The notes below the pieces were generated by a model. The model was not told the DNA's origin. It worked only from the letters and a program-made list of their open reading frames with translations, and did not search any database. Made by a program: the position numbers and the translations under genes. A DNA stretch of 60,868 nt. Source: a virus. Below, piece by piece: positions 1 through 8,392 of this stretch (positions are counted from its first letter, which is position 1; every line of letters starts with the position of its first letter). The stretch lies in IMG/VR virus record IMGVR_UViG_3300037584_005633, positions 1 through 60,868 of that record. One strand, written 5' to 3'.

Positions 1-93
1 TGCTCGTCGCAATGGGTGTGTTCGCTTATACGGAGCTGACGGCGAGGTTGGTATCGTTAGAGACATCACGTGAATTATTTCAAAATGATTTGC
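1..93. repeat. Terminal direct repeat (left copy)
   Basis: Bases 1-93 are identical to 60776-60868. An exact end-to-end repeat of this length is most simply the overlap of a circularised assembly of a circularly permuted or otherwise closed phage genome. A true short terminal repeat is the alternative. The unit genome is then 60,775 bp. Confidence 0.95.
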
Positions 94-308
94 TTAAAAA
101 AAGTGAACAAGTGCCGGTCGATCAAGAGCAGATATTTTTAATCGAGGATCTTTATAAGTCGGTCGAGAAGATGGAAGAAACTCAAGAGATGAACATGACT
201 AACAAAGTTAATATAGAATTTTTAAGAGAACAACTAGATAAAGCATTAGTTGATATTGAAGTATTAAAAGATAAGGTAAGACAGAATGGCAACGGGTCGA
301 GTCACTAA
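1..308 (+). CDS. Membrane-anchored coiled-coil protein, C-terminal part (gene starts at 60700)
   Basis: This is the 3' part of a gene that crosses the circle junction. Its start is the ATG at 60700, which overlaps the stop of the gene before it. The joined protein is about 127 residues: a short polar N-terminus, one membrane segment (near VASLIVLVAMGVFAY), then a long charged helical region with heptad-like spacing. A short tail after the anchor and a position just upstream of the M15 peptidase suggest a lysis-associated membrane protein (spanin- or holin-accessory-like). No diagnostic motif proves this. Confidence 0.7.
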   Translation, partial: LVAMGVFAYTELTARLVSLETSRELFQNDLLKKSEQVPVDQEQIFLIEDLYKSVEKMEETQEMNMTNKVNIEFLREQLDKALVDIEVLKDKVRQNGNGSSH

Positions 309-456
309 AAAAATATTAGATCACATAGCACAAATAAACAAAGATAATAAAGCTATGAGTCTAGCTAAAGAATTAAAAAAAGAAGTTGAAATTGGCAAGC
401 ATGGTACGCAAAAATATGTTGTCAAAGAAGGTGAAAACAAAGGTAAGATACTATGA
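286..456 (+). CDS. Small charged hypothetical protein (56 aa)
   Basis: The ATG at 286 lies inside the end of the preceding gene and the stop overlaps the next start as ATGA, so it sits in a tightly coupled operon. The protein is Lys/Glu-rich and probably helical (KKILDHIAQINKDNKAMSL). I do not recognise the family. The coupling on both sides is the main evidence that it is real. Confidence 0.65.
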   Translation: MATGRVTKKILDHIAQINKDNKAMSLAKELKKEVEIGKHGTQKYVVKEGENKGKIL

Positions 457-671
457 CAGAGATGGTAATAGCTTTACTTATGATAATCAACGGAGAGATC
501 AAGGAGGCACGTATCCAGACGTCAATGTCTGAATGTCTTAAAGGGGCACGTGTAGCAAAGCGTCAGTTAAAACCAAATGGCAAAGTTAAGTATCAGTGTA
601 TAAAATCAATGGCAGAATTAGAGTCAAATATTGACGGTAGTAAATCTATTAAAAAACTTATATTGGAGTAA
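453..671 (+). CDS. Small hypothetical protein with hydrophobic N-terminus (72 aa)
   Basis: The start overlaps the previous stop (ATGA). A hydrophobic N-terminal stretch (MVIALLMIING) is followed by a basic region with two cysteines about 22 residues apart. The overall design resembles the minus-strand gene at 38387-38617: hydrophobic start, two or more Cys, basic helix. Small secreted or membrane-associated phage proteins often look like this. Function unknown. Confidence 0.65.
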   Translation: MTEMVIALLMIINGEIKEARIQTSMSECLKGARVAKRQLKPNGKVKYQCIKSMAELESNIDGSKSIKKLILE

Positions 672-673
672 TT

Positions 674-1150
674 ATGGAATTAACACGAAATTTTAGTTTA
701 CAAGAATTAATTAAATCAGATACAGCAATCCGTTTGGATATTAATAATAATCCCAATTCAGGTCAGATAGAAAAATTAAAAGCGCTATGTGAAAATATTT
801 TACAACCGGTACGTGACCACTTCGGCAGAGTAAAAGTAACTAGCGGATTCCGTAGCGAACAGCTGTGTTTAAAAATAGGTAGCTCTGTAAATTCACAGCA
901 TGCTAAAGCAGAGGCCGCAGACTTCGAATGTATGGGTACAGACAATGCTGAATTAGCTGACTGGATTAATCAAAACCTAGACTATGATCAATTGATATTG
1001 GAGTTCTATACTCCTGGTGAGCCTAACAGCGGATGGATACATTGTAGCTACACACCTGATCAACCAAGAAAACAGTTCTTGCATGCTTTTAAATCTGAGG
1101 GTAAAACTAAATATAAACCAATAATAGGAAAAGCAAAGGATTTAATTTAA
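674..1150 (+). CDS. Peptidase M15-type endolysin
   Basis: A 158-residue protein with the layout of the peptidase M15_3 (D-Ala-D-Ala carboxypeptidase/L-Ala-D-Glu endopeptidase) family used by phages as peptidoglycan hydrolases. Visible motifs are TSGFRS (about residues 56-61), SQHAKAEAADFE giving zinc ligands H76 and D83, and WIHCSY with H123. GGAG precedes the ATG. There is no signal peptide, so release would depend on a holin-type neighbour. It is the lysis enzyme of this phage by content and position. Confidence 0.88.
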   Translation: MELTRNFSLQELIKSDTAIRLDINNNPNSGQIEKLKALCENILQPVRDHFGRVKVTSGFRSEQLCLKIGSSVNSQHAKAEAADFECMGTDNAELADWINQNLDYDQLILEFYTPGEPNSGWIHCSYTPDQPRKQFLHAFKSEGKTKYKPIIGKAKDLI

Positions 1151-1287
1151 TGGCAATAACAAGATCACAAATGACTAAACAAGTTGAAGGTCAATTAAGA
1201 GGCGCTAAAGATAAGAAAAAAGAAAAAAAGAAATTGTATACAAAAAAAGATAAAAAAAATCCATTGAGTAAAACTTTTACTGCTTAA
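1150..1287 (+). CDS. Lys-rich small protein (45 aa)
   Basis: The ATG overlaps the endolysin stop (TAATG). After a polar N-terminus the protein is dominated by Lys with alternating Asp/Glu (KDKKKEKKK). Very basic and probably disordered. The coupled start is the main support. Function unknown. Confidence 0.55.
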   Translation: MAITRSQMTKQVEGQLRGAKDKKKEKKKLYTKKDKKNPLSKTFTA

Positions 1288-1299
1288 TATGGATTTAAC

Positions 1300-1791
1300 A
1301 TGCTTCAAGTAATTGACAATTTTATAGAAAAACCTAAATGGAATCAATTTAGAAACATTCTAACTAGTAGTAATATAAATTGGTTTTACCAAAAACACAT
1401 GGTGCAGAGTGGTAAAAATCCTGATAATCCTTACTTTGCCCATATTTTTTTTCATAAAAATACAATTAATTCTCCTTTTTATGATCCTTTTATAGTAGAG
1501 TGTTTAGAAAGATTAAAAGTTAAAGCAACTATCAGTGTGAGAGCTAACATGAATTTAAGAACTGGTGAAAGATACTATTCTAATTGGCATACTGATAATA
1601 AATTACAAGGTGCCACCACTGCAGTTCTTTATGTTAATTCAAATGATGGTGGTACAGAATTTAAAGATACTAATGAATTTGTTCAATCGGAAGAAAACAG
1701 AATAGTAATATTTCCAAGCGAAACGCAACACAGAGTAAAAACTCAACTTTCAACACCAAACAGGATAGTCATAAATTTCAATTATTTTTAA
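1300..1791 (+). CDS. 2OG-Fe(II) oxygenase-like protein, cassette A gene 1
   Basis: A 163-residue single-domain protein. The 2-oxoglutarate/Fe(II) dioxygenase facial triad is visible: H97-x-D99 in WHTD, H144 in TQHRV, and the 2OG-binding Arg R155 in NRIVINF. Such enzymes hydroxylate proteins, small molecules or nucleobases; the substrate cannot be read from sequence. It is a clear paralogue of 10841-11326, with shared NWFYQ/PWFYQ, AHIFFHKN/AHLFYKDN and FYD blocks. The stop overlaps the next start, so all four cassette genes are coupled. Confidence 0.85.
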   Translation: MLQVIDNFIEKPKWNQFRNILTSSNINWFYQKHMVQSGKNPDNPYFAHIFFHKNTINSPFYDPFIVECLERLKVKATISVRANMNLRTGERYYSNWHTDNKLQGATTAVLYVNSNDGGTEFKDTNEFVQSEENRIVIFPSETQHRVKTQLSTPNRIVINFNYF

Positions 1792-2258
1792 TGTCTGACA
1801 TAGTTTGCATAAATGATTGGTTAGATGATGATTACATAAAATATTTACATTATAAAATACTTTATAATTATCCCCATTATTATGGTGAAAAATCTATTAT
1901 ATCAGATCCGAAACATAAAGAATTTTACAGATCAGATTTAAAAAAAGAAGATCTTGAGTTTTTACATTTTAAATTAATTAAATCCTTTAAAAAAAATATT
2001 AGAGTGATTGAGGCCTATGCAAATATACAACACTCTGACATGAATGGTTCATGGCACCAAGATAATGGGACAACAACATATCTACTTATGGTTTCAGATA
2101 CGTTACGAAAAGGAGAGGGTTGTTTAGAAATCAAAGATAAAAAAATAAATTTTATCCAAAATCAACTTATAGCTTTTCCATCAGAATTATCACATAGAGG
2201 ATTAACTTCAGATTCAACTTTACCAAGAATATCAATAGCTTTTAAAACTGATGAATGA
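1791..2258 (+). CDS. 2OG-Fe(II) oxygenase-like protein, cassette A gene 2
   Basis: 155 residues with H89-x-D91 (SWHQD), H135 (LSHRG) and R146 (LPRISIAF), the expected iron and 2-oxoglutarate ligands. It looks like a diverged relative of the previous gene, with the same length class and a short beta-core. The start overlaps the previous stop and the end overlaps the next gene by 8 bases. Probably an active dioxygenase; substrate unknown. Confidence 0.82.
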   Translation: MSDIVCINDWLDDDYIKYLHYKILYNYPHYYGEKSIISDPKHKEFYRSDLKKEDLEFLHFKLIKSFKKNIRVIEAYANIQHSDMNGSWHQDNGTTTYLLMVSDTLRKGEGCLEIKDKKINFIQNQLIAFPSELSHRGLTSDSTLPRISIAFKTDE

Positions 2259-2817
2259 AATAATTAATATTTTTAGCACTCCTATTTATATTAAAAAATT
2301 AAATATAAATTTAAATAAATTAAAATTGTTTGCAGAAAATATAGAAAGAAAAAATAACAAAAGAGTAATATCTAATGAAGGTGGTTTTCAATCAAACGAC
2401 TTAGATAACAAACAGGAAGAAGTTCAAGAATTAATTGAAGAGTTAAATAAGAATGTAGAAATATTTAAAAAAGTTTTCAATATTGAAAATATAAAACTTG
2501 ATAATCTATGGGCTAACATAAATTACTATGGAAATTATAACACACTCCATTGTCACATTGATTCTCTCATATCTGGTGTTTTTTATGTACAAACAAAAAA
2601 AGATTCTGGTGCAATTGAGTTTGTAAATGATTTTGAAACCATTGAATATCATTTACAAAAAATCAAAGATAAAGAATATAATATATATAATTCTTCTAAG
2701 TATTTTGTTGTTCCTGAAGATAATCTATTGATTTTGTTTCCAAGTTGGTTAAAACATAGAGTAAAACCAAATTTAACAGAGGATAAAAGAATGTCTTTTT
2801 CTTTTAATTATAATTAA
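2251..2817 (+). CDS. 2OG-Fe(II) oxygenase (2OG-FeII_Oxy_5-like), cassette A gene 3
   Basis: 188 residues of the type recognised by N-Y-x-x-G-x-x-N-x-x-H-x-H followed by SGVFY. Here NINYYGNYNTLHCHID leads into LISGVFYVQ. Ligands are H102-x-D104, H169 (KHRV) and R180. This family is common in marine phages, and its substrate is undefined. Paralogue of 11982-12488, where the metal-ligand Asp is changed. Confidence 0.85.
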   Translation: MNEIINIFSTPIYIKKLNINLNKLKLFAENIERKNNKRVISNEGGFQSNDLDNKQEEVQELIEELNKNVEIFKKVFNIENIKLDNLWANINYYGNYNTLHCHIDSLISGVFYVQTKKDSGAIEFVNDFETIEYHLQKIKDKEYNIYNSSKYFVVPEDNLLILFPSWLKHRVKPNLTEDKRMSFSFNYN

Positions 2818-3359
2818 TGTCTTTCACTTATTGGTATTGGAATAAAATAATATCGCCACCAGATATAATAAAACTTAATCAAAAAATTAATCTTTATGTT
2901 GAGGATTGTGAAGATAAAAGTGCAGCCAACACAACTAAAATTACAAATGTAAAAACAATTCAATTAGGTCACATTTGGGAAGAAATAAAACCATGCATCA
3001 ACGCAGCTATTACTGTTAACTCTTTTAACTTTGGTATGGATATTTTTGAAATTACGCCTAACGAATTTGCAACTCTAAATGATTATGATGGTTCTGAAAA
3101 AGGAGAGTATGATTGGCATATAGATGGTGAAAGAGATAAGCCATTTGATTTAAAACTTACTTTTATTATTAATCTTTCTGAAACAAATTATGAGGGAGGA
3201 GAGTTTCAACTGATACATCAAAAAAATAAGATAACTGAATTCTCACAAGGTGGTGACGCAATTTTATTTAAATCTTATCATCCACATAAGGTAAAGCCAG
3301 TTACTTACGGATCGAGAAGAACTTTGGTAATATTTTTTAGAGGACCAAGATTAAGATGA
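2817..3359 (+). CDS. PKHD-type 2OG-Fe(II) hydroxylase, cassette A gene 4
   Basis: 180 residues with the prolyl 4-hydroxylase/PiuC-like core: WHIDGE (H101, D103), YEGGEFQL, GGDAILFKSYHPHKVKPV (H157) and R168. It starts at the previous stop (TAATG). The GGxF strand and PHxVxPV block are typical of the PKHD group, which acts on prolyl, lysyl or small-molecule substrates. Paralogue of 11323-11985. Confidence 0.87.
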   Translation: MSFTYWYWNKIISPPDIIKLNQKINLYVEDCEDKSAANTTKITNVKTIQLGHIWEEIKPCINAAITVNSFNFGMDIFEITPNEFATLNDYDGSEKGEYDWHIDGERDKPFDLKLTFIINLSETNYEGGEFQLIHQKNKITEFSQGGDAILFKSYHPHKVKPVTYGSRRTLVIFFRGPRLR

Positions 3360-3496
3360 AAAATAAAGAAAAAAAGAGAAATCTCTTTGCTAAAATGCTA
3401 TGGGTGGGAAGTTTACTGTTCAAGCAAAAGGTGGTAAAATCTAAGAAGTTGTACAACCGAAAAAGGCTTAAACACTATGACAAAACTATGTGCTAG
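3356..3496 (+). CDS. Small basic protein (46 aa)
   Basis: ATG overlaps the preceding stop (ATGA), and the end overlaps the next gene by 20 bases. Sequence is Lys/Arg-rich with FKQKVVKSKKLYNRKR, a motif I associate with a recurrent family of tiny phage proteins in this genomic position. Positive charge suggests nucleic-acid contact or packaging with DNA, but this is inference. Confidence 0.6.
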   Translation: MKNKEKKRNLFAKMLWVGSLLFKQKVVKSKKLYNRKRLKHYDKTMC

Positions 3497-3827
3497 AGGC
3501 AAAGCGGCCGCTAAAAGAAAATTCAAAGTTTATCCCAGTGCATATGCTAATGCATACGCTAGCAAAATTTGTGCGGGTAAAATAAAAGATCCGTCAGGAA
3601 CAAAGAGAAAAGATTGGGGACCTAAAAAAGCAAACAAAGGTGCAGAAATAAAAATTAAAGAAGTGGCAAAAGGTTTACACAAAGCATCCGCACTACATAA
3701 GAAACAAGCTAAATCATTAGATTCAGTTACAAATGCTTATATGGGCAAATTTATAAAACATGACTCAGGTGATATCAATTTATCAAACGAGGCTTCTGTA
3801 GATTATTACGGTGATTTATTAAAATGA
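3477..3827 (+). CDS. Small basic virion-associated-type protein (116 aa)
   Basis: Basic, Ala/Lys-rich protein with AAAKRKFKVYPSAYANAYAS followed by a cysteine (KICAGK). This YPSAYAN signature recurs in small basic proteins of many marine and giant-capsid phages. It probably binds DNA or a structural partner, but no activity is known to me. The C-terminal SVDYYGDLLK resembles the tail of other fibre-region proteins here. Coupled to the next gene (ATGA). Confidence 0.72.
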   Translation: MTKLCARGKAAAKRKFKVYPSAYANAYASKICAGKIKDPSGTKRKDWGPKKANKGAEIKIKEVAKGLHKASALHKKQAKSLDSVTNAYMGKFIKHDSGDINLSNEASVDYYGDLLK

Positions 3828-4222
3828 GTGAACGAGGCACTTGTTGGGAAGGGTATGTCCAAAAGGGCATGAAGAAAAAAGGAAATCGTATGGTTCCTAA
3901 TTGCGTTCCAGCAGGTGGTATGAAAAGTGGAGGACTTAAAAAATGGTTTTCAGAGAAATGGGTAGATATTGGAAGCAAACGAAAAGATGGTTCGTACGCA
4001 CCTTGTGGTCGTTCAAAATTAGCATCGGACAAAAAACGGAAGTATCCAAAGTGCGTCCCTGCTGCAAAAGCGGCAAGAATGACAGACTCACAGAAGCAGA
4101 GTGCCGTTGCGAGGAAAAGAAGTAGAGCTCAAGGAGTTGGAGGTAAACCTACAAATGTTAAAACTTTTGCATCTAAAGGTGCGTTTACTAAATTATACTA
4201 TGGTGGTATGATAGATACATAA
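3824..4222 (+). CDS. DUF5872-like small basic protein (132 aa)
   Basis: Contains CWEGYVQKGMKKKGNRMVPN, then KRKDGSYAPCGRSK and KKRKYPKCVPAAKAARMT with paired cysteines. This looks like the DUF5872-type basic Cys/Lys-rich family of phages. Start overlaps the previous stop. Expected to be a small nucleic-acid-binding or virion protein; function unestablished. Confidence 0.75.
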   Translation: MSERGTCWEGYVQKGMKKKGNRMVPNCVPAGGMKSGGLKKWFSEKWVDIGSKRKDGSYAPCGRSKLASDKKRKYPKCVPAAKAARMTDSQKQSAVARKRSRAQGVGGKPTNVKTFASKGAFTKLYYGGMIDT

Positions 4223-4383
4223 TGGAAGAAGCAACTGAATATAAAAAATATCTTGAAGCTCTCAGAAAAGCAACTGAGGAAGGAAAGAAGAATAAAAAAA
4301 ATAAACCAATCAAGCCAAAACAAATGTCTTGTGGAGGCATGGGTATAGCTGTTAAAGGCGGAAATTTTAAAGGAGTAATGTAA
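4222..4383 (+). CDS. Small Gly/Lys-rich protein (53 aa)
   Basis: ATG at 4222 immediately follows the previous stop (TAATG), and its TAA overlaps the next ATG. N-terminal half is a charged helix, C-terminal half is SCGGMGIAVKGGNFKGVM. The Lys-Gly-Gly ending resembles several other small proteins in this genome (49613, 52328). Function unknown. Confidence 0.6.
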   Translation: MEEATEYKKYLEALRKATEEGKKNKKNKPIKPKQMSCGGMGIAVKGGNFKGVM

Positions 4384-4709
4384 TGAAAAATGGAAGAATA
4401 AAAGTACACACTAAAATGGGTGGTGGAATGAATAATTACACGGGCGGTGACATGATTAGAGCCAGAGTCGGTAAATCAATTGAAAAGAAAAAAAGTAATT
4501 TAAATAAAAAAACACCTATAAAAGATTTTATAAAAAATACTCTTGAAGGAAAATACATGGATAATAATAGAGGCACAGCAGAACCTTTAGATATTTTAAA
4601 AAAACATAGAATAAGAAAAAAAGTTGCACTACCAAATGCAAAAACAGGTAAATTAATTGGTAAACAAAAAAATCTACCATTACATTTACAGAAAAAAATA
4701 TTAGCGTAA
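4383..4709 (+). CDS. Basic hypothetical protein (108 aa)
   Basis: Lys/Arg/Asn-rich (net strongly positive), beginning with KVHTKMGGGMNNYTGGDM. No recognised domain. It closes the block of small basic genes just before the head-tail adaptor. The coupling TAATG with the gene before supports translation. Confidence 0.6.
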   Translation: MKNGRIKVHTKMGGGMNNYTGGDMIRARVGKSIEKKKSNLNKKTPIKDFIKNTLEGKYMDNNRGTAEPLDILKKHRIRKKVALPNAKTGKLIGKQKNLPLHLQKKILA

Positions 4710-4716
4710 GGATGAA

Positions 4717-5388
4717 ATGGCTACATCAGGAACTACAAGTTTTAACATTACAATTGATGAAGTTATTGAAGAAGCTTACGAAAGATGTGGCGTAAGAACT
4801 AATTCTGGTAACGATATTAAATCAGCTAGAAGAAGTTTAAATCTATTATTTTCTGAGTGGGGTAACAGAGGTATTAACCTTTGGAAAGTAAAATCCAAAA
4901 CAGAAACTTTAGTAAATGGTTCTGTTACTTATAATACACCAAGTGATTGTAACGATGTCCTTGAAGCTGTAGTCACTACGTCTGGAGGGAATCAACAAAC
5001 TTTAACTAAAATTTCTAGATCTGAGTATATTGCTATTCCAAATAAAACACAGACAGGAACACCTTCTCAATATTACGTTGATAGACAATTAACACCAACA
5101 ATAAGTCTATATTTGGCTCCTGATACGAGTGCGGTTACTAATATATTTTATTATTATCTTGCAAGAATTGAAGATGTTGGAGCATACACTAATACTTCGG
5201 ATATGCCATTCAGATTTTTTCCATGCATGGTTTCAGGTTTAGCGTTTTATTTGTCACAAAAAATTGCACCAGATAGAATACAAGCATTAAAATTATTATA
5301 CGAGGATGAATTAAAAAGAGCGTTAGATGAAGATGGACAAAGGACATCTGTATACATCACACCTAATATTTATTATCCACAGGGTTAA
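4717..5388 (+). CDS. Head-tail adaptor (P22 gp4 / T7 gp11-like)
   Basis: 223 residues opening with a helical adaptor motif (TIDEVIEEAYERCGV, then SARRSLNLLFSEWGNRG) followed by a beta-rich middle and a C-terminal helix. This order matches the podovirus tail-tubular-A/gp4 adaptors that sit between portal and tail hub. GGATGAAATGG gives a modest ribosome site. Family placement is from recognition of the N-terminal helices, so moderately sure. Confidence 0.7.
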   Translation: MATSGTTSFNITIDEVIEEAYERCGVRTNSGNDIKSARRSLNLLFSEWGNRGINLWKVKSKTETLVNGSVTYNTPSDCNDVLEAVVTTSGGNQQTLTKISRSEYIAIPNKTQTGTPSQYYVDRQLTPTISLYLAPDTSAVTNIFYYYLARIEDVGAYTNTSDMPFRFFPCMVSGLAFYLSQKIAPDRIQALKLLYEDELKRALDEDGQRTSVYITPNIYYPQG

Positions 5389-5390
5389 CT

Positions 5391-5735
5391 ATGGCATATG
5401 CAAAAGGTAAATACGCAAAATCTATTTCCGACCGTTCTGGTCAAGAATTTCCTTATAGAGAAATGGTCAAAGAATGGAATGGCTCATTAGTTCATATATC
5501 AGAATTTGAAAAAAAACATCCACAACTAGATCCAAAACCTCACACTGCAGATCCTGAAGCCTTGTATAATGCAAGAATTCAAAGAGCTGCACCTGTAGTT
5601 GTTTATCTTGATTTACAATATTGGCCAGGTCAGTTTACATCTAATGGCATGCAACCATCTATTGACCCGTTAGAAGAAAATAAGAAGAGACAGGTGAATT
5701 CTTCATTAGGGAGTGTTACAATTCTTATATCATGA
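5391..5735 (+). CDS. Conserved structural-region protein (114 aa)
   Basis: Placed between two adaptor-like genes. Sequence has SGQEFPYREMVKEWNGSLVH and DPEALYNAR, blocks I have seen in conserved marine-phage proteins of the connector region. Likely a minor virion or connector protein. It overlaps the next start by four bases. Confidence 0.65.
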   Translation: MAYAKGKYAKSISDRSGQEFPYREMVKEWNGSLVHISEFEKKHPQLDPKPHTADPEALYNARIQRAAPVVVYLDLQYWPGQFTSNGMQPSIDPLEENKKRQVNSSLGSVTILIS

Positions 5736-6427
5736 CGTTTGCAGAATTAATTCAAAAGGTAAGAGATTACACAGAGGTTGATAGTTCAGTTTTAACTGAT
5801 TCTATTCTTGACTCTATGATCAAAGATGCAGAGTTAAGAATTTCAAGAGAAGTGGATGCAGACTACGAAAGACAGTATGTTACAAGTAATTTCAAACCTT
5901 CAAATAGATATTTAGAACTTCCTAATAATGCTGTTTTTCAAGGTAATACTTCAAGATTTAGTTTGTCTGTAAGGGCAGTAAAAGTTTTTAACACCAATAA
6001 CTCACCTACTACAACTGAAACTTTAATTAAAAGAGATGTTTCTTTTATAGATGAGTATAACTCAACAGAAGCTACAGGTGTCCCAAAATACTATTCTAAT
6101 TGGAAAGAAACCTATTTGATAGTAGCCCCTACACCAAACAGTGCATATAAAGTTGAGGTAGATTATGTAATGAACCCTGATCATTTGTCATCAACTAATA
6201 CTACGACATATTTGTCCAATAACTATCAAGATCTACTATTTGTAGCTACGATGATGAATGCTTATGAGTTTTTGAAAGGACCTATGGATATGTACAAACT
6301 ATACTCAGACAAGTATAATGTAGCTATACAGAGCTTTGCGTTAGAGCAAATGGGTGCTAGACGTAGAGACGAGTATACCGATGGTGTGCCAAGGGTTAAA
6401 ATTCCTTCACCATCACCAAATAATTAA
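5732..6427 (+). CDS. Second head-tail adaptor-like protein
   Basis: 231 residues. The N-terminus (MTFAELIQKVRDYTEVD, then ILDSMIKDAELRISREVDAD) is a typical helical adaptor start, followed by a beta-sandwich (YYSNWKETYLIVAPTP) and a C-terminal helix. Resembles the same gp4/gp11 adaptor group as 4717-5388, so the phage has two such genes flanking a small one. Confidence 0.7.
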   Translation: MTFAELIQKVRDYTEVDSSVLTDSILDSMIKDAELRISREVDADYERQYVTSNFKPSNRYLELPNNAVFQGNTSRFSLSVRAVKVFNTNNSPTTTETLIKRDVSFIDEYNSTEATGVPKYYSNWKETYLIVAPTPNSAYKVEVDYVMNPDHLSSTNTTTYLSNNYQDLLFVATMMNAYEFLKGPMDMYKLYSDKYNVAIQSFALEQMGARRRDEYTDGVPRVKIPSPSPNN

Positions 6428-6445
6428 TTATTAAGGAGAAATTTT

Positions 6446-6874
6446 ATGGCAATAACACAAGCAGTTTGTAATTCTTTTAAAAAAGAATTATTAGACGGTG
6501 TCCATGACCTAGATACAGGCGGGGACAATTTTAATTTAGCATTGTATACTAACTCAGCGACTTTAGGTGCAGCAACAACTTCATACACTACAGGTAACGA
6601 AGTTTCTGCTTCTGGTACGTATGTTGCTAAAGGTAAACAATTACAATCGCAACAAACATCATTATCATCTACAACAGCTATTGTAGATTTCGCAGACTTA
6701 TCTTTTACTGGAGTAACTTTAACTGCAAGAGGTGCTTTAATTTATAACTCAACTGACGCTAAAAAAGCAGTTTGTGTTTTAGATTTTGGCGCAGATAAAA
6801 CTGCAACATCAGGAACATTTACAATTCAATTTCCTAACTTTACCTCTACTGCTGCTATTTTAAGAATCGCATAA
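6446..6874 (+). CDS. Tail/virion structural protein (142 aa)
   Basis: Good Shine-Dalgarno (AAGGAGAAATTTT) before ATG. Ser/Thr-rich beta protein beginning AITQAVCNSFKKELLDGVHD and containing FNLALYTN, a signature of a common small phage structural protein found in tail-fibre clusters. No catalytic motif. Confidence 0.72.
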   Translation: MAITQAVCNSFKKELLDGVHDLDTGGDNFNLALYTNSATLGAATTSYTTGNEVSASGTYVAKGKQLQSQQTSLSSTTAIVDFADLSFTGVTLTARGALIYNSTDAKKAVCVLDFGADKTATSGTFTIQFPNFTSTAAILRIA

Positions 6875-6891
6875 TTTAGGAGCCCGTTGCT

Positions 6892-8358
6892 ATGGCAGAA
6901 CTTACTTACACAGTTACCGTAGCATCGGGTAACCTTTATGGCGGAGGAACAGGCAACGTCTTTTATTTGGACGGTGCTAGAAATTCTACAGGTCCAGGAA
7001 CTGTAAGCTGGGTTTCAGGTGCAACTTTACGTTTTGAACAAAGTGATGCATCTAATGACGGTCATCCATTAATTTTTTCAACAAACACTAGTACGTCTGG
7101 AATTATTTCTTCGGGAATAACTTATTATCTTGACGGAGCTAGCAACCAAGCAAACTACACAAACACAACTACATTCAATGCTGCTACTACAAGATACATT
7201 GAGGTAACACCATCTTCCGAAACAGATTTTTATTATTTGTGTTATATCCATGGAATTGGCATGGGAGGTGTTTTTGATATTACTCAAAATACATGGGGAG
7301 CAAAAACATGGGGATTTGGTACTTGGAATCTATTAGGGGATCAATCTGTTTCTGCAACTGGTGTAAACGTTACATCAGCAGTAAGTTCTGTTTCGTATTT
7401 TCCATCTGTTGGATGGGGTGCATTGACTTGGGGTTCTCAAGAATGGGGTGAATTTGAAAGTCCTGAAGCAGCTGTTACAGGTATCAGTATTGGTACATTT
7501 GCTATTGGAACTGAAAGCGTAACCGCAAACGCAAACATTATACCAACAGGCGCATCCATAACATCAGCTGTAGGAAACGAAGTTGCTGGAACAAGTGCCG
7601 AAGCTCCAGCCACAGGTCAAAGTATGACTTCGAGTAGAGGTACAGTATTTGCTGGAGAGCTTGTAACTGTTGAAGTTACATCTCCTTCAAATGATCCATG
7701 GGGTAATGAAGCATGGGGTAATGGATTATGGGGTATTGGTGACGGAATCTCATTAGTAAGTGGTGTCGAAGTTGGTATTGGAGAAGCAAATGTTTCTTTA
7801 ACAGGACAACAAATGTCTTCATCACTAGGAACTATTGGTCAAGCTTCTATTTATTCTTTATCAGGAACAAACGCAACAGCTTCTCAAGGAAGTGCTTTTG
7901 GTGGAGAACTTACAATTGTTGAAGTTACATCTCCTTCTAATGACCCTTGGGGAAATGACACATGGGGAAATAGCCTTTGGGGTAATGGTGATGGAAATAC
8001 TTTAATAACAGGTGTTGAAGTCATAATCCCATCAGTAGACACTATTACTACGGGACAAAGCTTAACTACAAATGTAAGTTCAGTAAGCGTAACAGCGGAC
8101 GCAAACACAGGTGCTTTAACGGGACTATCAACAACTTTCTCTTTAGGAACAGCTGTATTAGACGCAAATACTATAGCTTCTCCTTCAGGAATATCCCTAA
8201 CACCAACTCTTGCAAGTGTGGTAGCTGGAGCAAGTGCTGAAGCACCGGTAACAGGATTGCAAATCAACGGTTCTGTTGGTACAATTAACATAAATGCCTG
8301 GGCAGTAGTAGATCCAGATATAACTAACACTTGGACGGTTATTGACGAGGCAGCATAG
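6892..8358 (+). CDS. Tail fibre protein with cupredoxin-like N-terminus and WG repeats
   Basis: 488 residues. Residues about 1-130 look like a small cupredoxin: H58 in DGHPLIFS and C117-x2-H120-x3-M124 in LCYIHGIGM would form a type-1 copper-like site. The rest is a repetitive Gly/Ser/Thr beta fibre with WGNxxWGNxLWG motifs. Two near-copies of SPSNDPWGN modules at DNA 7678 and 7930 show internal duplication. Likely a host-contact fibre. Copper binding is inference; marine phage fibres with C-x2-H-x2-3-M ends are familiar to me but uncharacterised. Confidence 0.8.
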   Translation: MAELTYTVTVASGNLYGGGTGNVFYLDGARNSTGPGTVSWVSGATLRFEQSDASNDGHPLIFSTNTSTSGIISSGITYYLDGASNQANYTNTTTFNAATTRYIEVTPSSETDFYYLCYIHGIGMGGVFDITQNTWGAKTWGFGTWNLLGDQSVSATGVNVTSAVSSVSYFPSVGWGALTWGSQEWGEFESPEAAVTGISIGTFAIGTESVTANANIIPTGASITSAVGNEVAGTSAEAPATGQSMTSSRGTVFAGELVTVEVTSPSNDPWGNEAWGNGLWGIGDGISLVSGVEVGIGEANVSLTGQQMSSSLGTIGQASIYSLSGTNATASQGSAFGGELTIVEVTSPSNDPWGNDTWGNSLWGNGDGNTLITGVEVIIPSVDTITTGQSLTTNVSSVSVTADANTGALTGLSTTFSLGTAVLDANTIASPSGISLTPTLASVVAGASAEAPVTGLQINGSVGTININAWAVVDPDITNTWTVIDEAA

Positions 8359-8392
8359 ATAAACTATACTTTTTAAAAACAAGGATTAATAT

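Noticed and set aside
7884-8330. 148-codon minus-strand ORF inside the fibre gene
   Set aside because: Opposite-strand shadow of a repetitive beta fibre; no start signal and no family.
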